From positions 1 through 11,775 of the forward strand of contig CALZOH010000095.1 in NCBI GenBank assembly GCA_945827465.1: a stretch of 11,775 nucleotides of DNA. The letters run 5' to 3'. The stretch is from an uncultured Prevotellaceae bacterium. GTDB lineage: Bacteria; Bacteroidota; Bacteroidia; Bacteroidales; Bacteroidaceae. Below the pieces are notes generated by a model. It was not told where the DNA came from. It worked only from the letters and a program-made list of their open reading frames with translations, and did no database searches. A program made the translations under genes and the position numbers. Shown in pieces: positions 6,597 to 11,775 of the stretch; positions within the stretch are counted from its first letter, which is position 1; each line of letters opens with the position of its first letter.

Positions 6597-7729
6597 GATT
6601 GAAAAAAATGAATTGTTGGATTTAATAACCAAGTCTTGTATATCATAAAATGGCCATTATCAAAATATATAATATATCTTATCATACCAAACAAACATAA
6701 TATAGTGAAGATTGAGAACCATAACTTTCTATGTTTTGATACAGAATAAATATAACACATTAAAATTGCATAAGATGGATAGAAATAATACAATTCACGC
6801 ACAAGAATAATGGTAGATCGAAATAATGTCACCATTGGCATTGCAATAAGAAATAACCTTATCGAAAAATCCGTATATTCAAACTTTTGTTTTATCTTAT
6901 CATAATTACTCAACAATAGAATGTATAGTAAATAGTATTCCACTGTATAAAGTATACTTAAATAGGAATCAGTAGAATATCCAGCTGCTTTATCTTCTAG
7001 TTGTGAAAATCCCAAAACAGATATAACTACATTTAATAAGGAGCCAGTTAGTCCGGAAAAAACAGAAGACAAGAGAAAAACAAGCCCTATAACTAATAAC
7101 CTCTTTTTAGTGATCTTCAAACTGAAGATAGGATACAAAACAAAAAGCAGTAGAGCTCCATAGTGAAATGAAGAAACAAGCATTAAAGAAGCATAATACT
7201 TTAATATCTTACGTTCTTCCAAATATTTCAAAATTAAAAAGAAACCTGCAACAGTCATAGATTGTCGCATCGCCACAAAAGTGACATAGAAGAACATTTT
7301 ATATAGAAAAAGCATAAATAAGATACCCCAATTCGGAATGTATCGTTTTAGGCCTACATACATTAGGATATAGAAAATAAATGCCTCTAACAACAAAGAG
7401 CCATTGAAGGATAGATGTAAAAAATTGGAACATAAATAGACGAACGTAGTATAACCAATCTCATATTCACTATCAGCAAGTGCAGTAAAATAATCATTGT
7501 ACCCACTTATTTTTCTATAGAAATATCCATAGTAATCATAATCCGTACCACCCAACTCATAGCGAAAACCGACGACACATGCTAATATGAATAATACAAA
7601 ACAAACCTTTTTGGCATCATTATTATTCGAACAAAATGCTCGAGATGAATCACCACAATAAGCTAATCGGCAGTTTTGACTGATTGCTAAGAACAGGCAC
7701 AAAATAAAAATAAAAAGGTATAAAATCAT
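6593..7729 (-). CDS. EpsG-family O-antigen/capsule polymerase (Wzy-like)
   Basis: This 378-residue integral membrane protein has roughly ten or more hydrophobic segments. It carries the EpsG-family marks: FRYELGGTDYDYY (55-67) in the first outside loop, EIGYTTFVYL (90-99), the MRQSMTVAGFFLI segment (154-166), and SSFHYGALLLF (186-196), where R56, R155 and H189 are typical conserved polar positions. Known members polymerise repeat units on the periplasmic side of the inner membrane using undecaprenyl-PP-linked oligosaccharide. It lies 29 nt after the pyruvyl transferase gene and overlaps the GT2 gene by 4 nt. The DNA is very AT-rich, as is common for Wzy genes, which vary most between strains. 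Confidence 0.88.
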   Translation of the reverse strand: MILYLFIFILCLFLAISQNCRLAYCGDSSRAFCSNNNDAKKVCFVLFILACVVGFRYELGGTDYDYYGYFYRKISGYNDYFTALADSEYEIGYTTFVYLCSNFLHLSFNGSLLLEAFIFYILMYVGLKRYIPNWGILFMLFLYKMFFYVTFVAMRQSMTVAGFFLILKYLEERKILKYYASLMLVSSFHYGALLLFVLYPIFSLKITKKRLLVIGLVFLLSSVFSGLTGSLLNVVISVLGFSQLEDKAAGYSTDSYLSILYTVEYYLLYILLLSNYDKIKQKFEYTDFSIRLFLIAMPMVTLFRSTIILVRELYYFYPSYAILMCYIYSVSKHRKLWFSIFTILCLFGMIRYIIYFDNGHFMIYKTWLLNPTIHFFQS

Positions 7730-7758
7730 GACTTATCCTAAATCACATATACACAACA

Positions 7759-8844
7759 TTATTCGATAATTGTATAGAAATCCTCAGGGTTGCTATTAAC
7801 ATTCTTGCTAATAATACAATTGACAGATATGTCATCCACAGATTCCACAATATTTCGAAGATTATAATACTCTTTCAAATATTTAAGTCTTGATGCACGA
7901 ATAGCTTCTGTATAATATGCAATAAAGGGTGTTCCAAACTTTAAAGAAAATAATACAGCATGAAATGAATCTGTATATACACATGTAGCTTTTGCAATCA
8001 AATCCACCCAGTCTTGAGGTGAACAAGCGAATAATATTTCATCTGTCTCAGAACGTAATGATTCATCACATCGTCCTATCGTAACCAGTCTAACCCTAAT
8101 ATTTCCATACTTTCTTTTCAATTTCTGCAGAGCTTTAGCATGTCCTCCATTTATTTCGTTTCCTAAAATATACGCAAAAATATATGGGCTCTCAATCTTG
8201 TCTGACAAAAACTCTTTGTATCCATAAAACGTACTTGGATCACCAATAATTGAAGGTCTTTTCTTGATTATACTTTCTACTAAATCTGCAGTTCTATTAT
8301 CTCGGACCGTTATTCTATCAAATGATTGCAATAAAGGTTTAAGGGTCTTATTCCTACTTTTGCTTACGTGTTTATGAGCCGAACAAGCTGCAAGTGCTAT
8401 TTTCTTCCCTTTGAAAGAAGGACTCCATCCAAGAAAATAAATAGAATGTTTGTCATAGATATCCGTCCAAACTTGATCGCTACCCACTATAATCATGTCA
8501 TAATGTCTGTTAGCATATTCTCCTATAGTATCTACTTCCAATGATGGTGATAAACACAGATATTCTTCCCTAAACTTGTCAAATATTGGCAGCAAATCTT
8601 TATTTGAACTCGGGATTATCTCACTATTTTTCAATCTATCCCTAATTACTTTAATGAATTGGGCTGGAGAATGAAGAGTTCGCATCTTATTACATAATCT
8701 TGATACGATATTCAACCGAGATCCTGTAATAAAGATTTCTTCCACATTGTGTCCTTTTGCTTCAAGCAGTTTATGAGTTGCATAACATTGCAAAATACCT
8801 CCATAGTTTGTACCATGGCAAAACGTCAATAATCCTATTCTCAT
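7759..8844 (-). CDS. Polysaccharide pyruvyl transferase family protein
   Basis: This 361-residue protein belongs to the polysaccharide pyruvyl transferase family (CsaB/WcaK type). Visible marks are NYGGILQCYA (13-22) near the start, IIVGSDQVW (118-126), a central ITVRDN (178-183), IIGDPS (199-204), and TDSFHAVLFS (291-300), the conserved T-x-S-F-H acceptor/donor motif. Members move pyruvate from phosphoenolpyruvate to a sugar as a ketal, which gives the polymer a negative charge; some family members act on other donors. It acts in the cytoplasm on the lipid-linked unit or a precursor. The start at 8844 is 4 nt past the stop of the FrhB-like gene. This pair is a recurrent neighbour set in Bacteroidota capsule loci, so the two products probably work on the same modification. 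Confidence 0.92.
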   Translation of the reverse strand: MRIGLLTFCHGTNYGGILQCYATHKLLEAKGHNVEEIFITGSRLNIVSRLCNKMRTLHSPAQFIKVIRDRLKNSEIIPSSNKDLLPIFDKFREEYLCLSPSLEVDTIGEYANRHYDMIIVGSDQVWTDIYDKHSIYFLGWSPSFKGKKIALAACSAHKHVSKSRNKTLKPLLQSFDRITVRDNRTADLVESIIKKRPSIIGDPSTFYGYKEFLSDKIESPYIFAYILGNEINGGHAKALQKLKRKYGNIRVRLVTIGRCDESLRSETDEILFACSPQDWVDLIAKATCVYTDSFHAVLFSLKFGTPFIAYYTEAIRASRLKYLKEYYNLRNIVESVDDISVNCIISKNVNSNPEDFYTIIE

Positions 8845-8848
8845 GCGA

Positions 8849-10066
8849 CTAACTACGATAAAATATTTCTATTATTCTACTTGCGATAGATTTCAATTTT
8901 AAGAAAGTACTTTCAAGAAATGATATTTCATATTTCTTCAAGAAATCAGTCATACCATTCAGTCTATTTGTCCTATAAATACTCCAAAACTCTTCAACAG
9001 CCGCAGTCTCTAAACAAGATTTCTCTATGGCCGGATTGTATCGGAAAGCATCTGCATACGAAGTTTCAATATACTTGTAATTAATTCCACGAAGTATATC
9101 TATTCCTTTTTGTGTGTTTCCCAATACCAAAGAAGTTCCTTTATTATCATACATTTTAGAAGATATACGCCAAATCCCCCAATAATCAGCTAACGAAATA
9201 TCACTATTTGATTTTCCTGATTTCGATTGACATTTATAACACGAGGGCCTTAATATTATATTATTAAGGAAAAGTCTCATATACAAGTTCTTTTCCATTG
9301 GTTCTCTAAATACGTGTTCTTTATTGTTTAATTGTTTATGGACTGAGAAACCGTATTTTTTCCAGCCATTATACTTATCTCTAAATGAGATACCCATAAT
9401 AATGGGTACTTCATTTAAAGATGACAAAACCGTATTTTTTCCAGCGACGCCCTTCGGGCGTAATTTAAATTTTTCAAGATATTCTTTCCAGATAAGTGGA
9501 CTTGGTACACCATGACAAATAACATCTAAAGTCAAAAGGTTTTCATAGGACTTCTGGAGTAAATGATGCAGACCTGCTATCTGGCAAGGTGTACCAGAAA
9601 AGAGCACCTTACGCCCTTCAGTCAGAAACCGCTTGGCATCTGTGTATGCAGTATCCATCCTCGCCTGCAAGTATTTGCTTCCCATGAATGCCTTTACACC
9701 TTCCATCGTTTCGGCATAGTCTATCACCACCTGCCACTGCTCATCAAAGCGAGCACCAAAGACAACTCCACCTTCTGAAATGATTTTTTCTGCTAACAGA
9801 TAAAAAATGCCTCCAGAAGAACTTTTCATCCGTATTTGCTCATTCTTATTGATAGCAGCATAGACTTTCTGTGGCGTTCTCTCCTCAAAGGGATGAAGTT
9901 CATTACACACCTTCTCACAAAGTCCACAATCGATGCAGTCTAATTCATTGACTACTGGATAAAGGAATCCTTTATCGTCTGCTTGCATCGTAATGCAATG
10001 CTTAGGACAGATAGAAGCACAAGCACTACAACCACAACAATACTTTTTATTTGTTATATGTATCAT
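8849..10066 (-). CDS. Coenzyme F420 hydrogenase/dehydrogenase beta-subunit family protein with two 4Fe-4S clusters
   Basis: This 405-residue protein starts with a two-cluster ferredoxin domain: C10-xx-C13-xx-C16-xxx-C20-P and C44-xx-C47-xx-C50-xxx-C54. The FrhB-type parts follow: SSSGGIFYLLAEKI (82-95), KVLFSGTPCQIAGL (153-166), DVICHGVPSP (181-190), and a Cys pair C276/C279 followed by SDISLADYWGIW (288-299). The family is flavin-binding; F420 is not expected in these bacteria, so the cofactor partner is probably different. A redox step in making or placing a sugar substituent is likely, but the reaction is not known to me. The neighbouring pyruvyl transferase gene supports a shared modification. 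The first half of the gene is richer in G+C than the second (31 of 60 at 9601-9660 against 21 of 60 at 9121-9180). An imperfect palindrome and direct repeats lie near the change. Confidence 0.9.
   Translation of the reverse strand: MIHITNKKYCCGCSACASICPKHCITMQADDKGFLYPVVNELDCIDCGLCEKVCNELHPFEERTPQKVYAAINKNEQIRMKSSSGGIFYLLAEKIISEGGVVFGARFDEQWQVVIDYAETMEGVKAFMGSKYLQARMDTAYTDAKRFLTEGRKVLFSGTPCQIAGLHHLLQKSYENLLTLDVICHGVPSPLIWKEYLEKFKLRPKGVAGKNTVLSSLNEVPIIMGISFRDKYNGWKKYGFSVHKQLNNKEHVFREPMEKNLYMRLFLNNIILRPSCYKCQSKSGKSNSDISLADYWGIWRISSKMYDNKGTSLVLGNTQKGIDILRGINYKYIETSYADAFRYNPAIEKSCLETAAVEEFWSIYRTNRLNGMTDFLKKYEISFLESTFLKLKSIASRIIEIFYRS
9348..9445. repeat. 19-bp direct repeats flanking a palindrome inside the FrhB-like gene
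   Basis: The 19-mer AAACCGTATTTTTTCCAGC occurs at 9348-9366 and again at 9427-9445 on the plus strand. The copies are 79 bp apart, which is not a multiple of three, so the same DNA is read in two frames of the FrhB-like gene (as AGKNTV and as GWKKYGF on the minus strand). Protein pressure alone therefore does not explain the identity. Confidence 0.7.
9375..9424. repeat. 50-bp imperfect palindrome inside the FrhB-like gene
   Basis: Centred at 9399/9400, about 20 of 25 base pairs match. Arms at 9383-9397 and 9402-9416 match at 13 of 15 positions around a 4-nt loop. Because of this symmetry both strands can encode almost the same peptide: SLNEVPIIMGISFRD on the coding strand and SLNEIPIIMGTSFKD on the other. 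Confidence 0.7.
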
Positions 10067-10124
10067 TACCTAAACAATTGATGAAAAGTACATCTAAGAA
10101 ATCGAGAACAAAGAACACAATCCT

Positions 10125-11633
10125 TTAGCGTCTGAAAATTATCTTTACTGGTTCAGTAAAAAGAGCTCGCTCATATTTATTTAGACTGATATTATATAGT
10201 AGAACAATATAGATCAACATGTAAAAACATGTCCACAAAACAAGTTTCAACCAGGTATCTATAATAGTATCATACATGACACATATAAAACAAACACTCA
10301 AAATTAAAGGAGCAATATTCATTTTCGTTATTTCCTTCCAAAATCGTTTTATATCGATTCCTTGCTTAACTTCGTAGTATATATTCATAATTAATCCCTG
10401 ACCTATGAATAACGCTCCCGATATAGCTATAGCACAGCCAAACCCGCCCCATAATTTTGCAAAAAAATATTGTAGGACCAATGCAGTGGCTGCTACTACT
10501 ATATATAACAACGAGCGAAATTTCATCTGATTTCGTGCCTGCAGAATCGCCATGCCTAAGTTTTGTATCAGAGGTATATACAATGATATAAAAAATAAAC
10601 AGACAATCTTATATGCATCAATATATTCTGGACCAGCCCAAAGAACTATGAATGAGCGTCCAAAAGTTAAAAAACCAAACAATATCATTGCCATTACAAT
10701 ATTTTGAATACGTCCAGTTCTAATGAATAAGTTGGATATTTCAACATTATCGTTACGCAATGCCACCATGCCAGTAACCTTTGGTAGAAATACACTGGAT
10801 ATGGCTGTGGAAAAATGCATATACATAGCTTGAAGTTGAATTGCTACAGCAAATACAGCAATTGCTGCCGTACCAGACACAACACCTAATATAAACTGAC
10901 CAGTACTCCAATACACTCTATCCATGATGATGTTTAGGAAGATCCAAAAAGAATATATAGCAACTTCAGATAGAAAGCCCCATTTGAATTTCGCGAAATG
11001 TATTTTAATTCGCAATTTATATTTACAATAAAGGTAATTAATGATAAGAGTAGCTACATTAAATAGGGTTTGGAGAATCACCATAGCTACTGCCTTATAT
11101 CCCATCTCAAGTAAGGCTATCATAACAACTGTGTTCAGAATAATTCTAATGATATTGACAACTTTTGGAAAAACAAACTGCTCGTATGCAGACATAATGC
11201 TACCGAATATACTCATTGGAAAAGTAAAAACAAGATTGAATATGAGAATAAGCATCATGATAGAAGCACGAGATAGTTCTACTTCTGTCATCGTGCTTCC
11301 AAACATAGTGTCTACATTCAGATATAAACCTATGCCACCAATCAATGCCACTAAACTGATAACTGAATAAAGAATTAGGAACATCCCGAACATCTCATAT
11401 TGTTCCTTGGTTTTTCCCTCAGCCTTGAATTTGGCGGTATATCTAATAACAGCATTACCAAGTCCTAAATCAAGAACTATCAAATAGGCGATAACAGAAG
11501 CAACAAGTGAATATAATCCATATTCACTTTGTCCCATCATGCGCAGCATATAAGGGGTGTAAAGTAACCCTACTGTTATATTTAAAATAATAACAATATA
11601 GTTCAACGCTGCTCCGGCTTTCAGTTGGTTCAT
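10125..11633 (-). CDS. Wzx-type flippase (polysaccharide biosynthesis/MOP superfamily)
   Basis: This 502-residue membrane protein has about 12 to 14 hydrophobic segments spread over its whole length. It has the usual N-terminal pattern of polysaccharide flippases: a first helix (about 8-29), then LRMMGQSEYGLYSLV (30-44), a second helix, and LDLGLGNAVIRYTAKF (54-69). Members move undecaprenyl-PP-linked repeat units across the inner membrane to the side where the polymerase works. The ATG at 11633 is the first plausible start and length is normal for the family. The FrhB-like gene follows after 58 nt. No clear Bacteroides -7 box is visible in the 142 nt upstream, so transcription probably comes from outside the window. 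Confidence 0.92.
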   Translation of the reverse strand: MNQLKAGAALNYIVIILNITVGLLYTPYMLRMMGQSEYGLYSLVASVIAYLIVLDLGLGNAVIRYTAKFKAEGKTKEQYEMFGMFLILYSVISLVALIGGIGLYLNVDTMFGSTMTEVELSRASIMMLILIFNLVFTFPMSIFGSIMSAYEQFVFPKVVNIIRIILNTVVMIALLEMGYKAVAMVILQTLFNVATLIINYLYCKYKLRIKIHFAKFKWGFLSEVAIYSFWIFLNIIMDRVYWSTGQFILGVVSGTAAIAVFAVAIQLQAMYMHFSTAISSVFLPKVTGMVALRNDNVEISNLFIRTGRIQNIVMAMILFGFLTFGRSFIVLWAGPEYIDAYKIVCLFFISLYIPLIQNLGMAILQARNQMKFRSLLYIVVAATALVLQYFFAKLWGGFGCAIAISGALFIGQGLIMNIYYEVKQGIDIKRFWKEITKMNIAPLILSVCFICVMYDTIIDTWLKLVLWTCFYMLIYIVLLYNISLNKYERALFTEPVKIIFRR

Positions 11634-11651
11634 TGTCTAAATGCAATTATT

Positions 11652-11775
11652 TAAAATTCATATTTCATAAATTTCATGGAAAAATGGCCGTCCAATTTTC
11701 AAAAATGGTTTCGTCGCGAGAAAAACCACTTTTCAATTTTCAAACACGGTTTTTTCATGAAAAAAATGGCCGTCC
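11652..11775. repeat. Degenerate tandem repeats of about 41 bp upstream of the flippase gene
   Basis: Three degenerate units start near 11652, 11693 and 11734. CAATTTTCAAA recurs at 11693-11703 and 11734-11744 (41 bp apart). AAAAATGGCCGTCC recurs at 11680-11693 and 11762-11775 (82 bp, twice 41). The third unit contains a perfect palindrome, TTTTTTCATGAAAAAA (11750-11765), and the second has TCGCGA at its centre. The array reaches the window edge and probably continues. No gene is visible in 11634-11775. Confidence 0.65.

Noticed and set aside
6597..6632. A longer GT2 start at 6632
   Set aside because: The ATG at 6596 forms a 4-nt ATGA overlap with the polymerase stop and places the GT2 signature right at the N-terminus; the extra 12 residues add nothing recognisable.
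9447..9461. G/C hairpin as a transcription terminator
   Set aside because: It lies well inside an intact coding frame and has no T run; it fits the codons of the FrhB-like protein.
11652..11775. CRISPR array
   Set aside because: The units are degenerate and contiguous, with no identical repeats separated by unique spacers and no cas genes nearby.

Overview
The window is most of a capsular or exopolysaccharide biosynthesis locus from a Bacteroidota bacterium, probably a gut Bacteroides, Phocaeicola, Parabacteroides or Prevotella type. Three things suggest this: the gene set, the very tight gene packing, and one intergenic promoter that fits the Bacteroides pattern TTTG-N20-TAnnTTTG. Every credible gene lies on the minus strand, so transcription runs from the right end of the window to the left.

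In order of transcription, the right block (11633 to 4984) encodes a Wzx-type flippase, an FrhB-like iron-sulfur protein, a polysaccharide pyruvyl transferase, an EpsG/Wzy-type polymerase, a GT2 glycosyltransferase and a GT32 glycosyltransferase. From the FrhB-like gene to the GT32 gene the spacings are 4, 29, -4 and 2 nt, which is a clear operon. The block is AT-rich.

Next comes an insulated segment. It has a nested inverted repeat (4900-4968), a Bacteroides-type promoter (4844-4875), and a gene unrelated to sugar chemistry that encodes an AlbA_2 (Schlafen-type) domain fused to a DUF2971-like domain (4810-3599). This looks like cargo, possibly defence or stress related, inside the capsule locus. 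A 235-nt gap after it holds a probable frameshifted gene remnant and GC-rich hairpins.

The left block (3363 to 1) encodes a GT4 glycosyltransferase, a small PglC-like phosphoglycosyl transferase that would start the repeat unit on undecaprenyl phosphate, an NAD(P)-dependent sugar epimerase/reductase, and the first 168 codons of a LysA-like PLP enzyme cut by the window edge. The GT4 gene and the first part of the phosphoglycosyl transferase gene are much richer in G+C than the rest, so the locus is a mosaic.

Together the genes describe a Wzx/Wzy-dependent pathway: a priming transferase, three glycosyltransferases (suggesting a repeat unit of about four sugars), a pyruvate ketal, flipping and polymerisation. 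No chain-length regulator, export channel or UpxY/UpxZ-type regulator is visible, so the locus continues outside the window. Just upstream of the flippase gene (11652-11775) is noncoding DNA made of degenerate repeats of about 41 bp. I saw no tRNA, rRNA, CRISPR array or intact insertion sequence.
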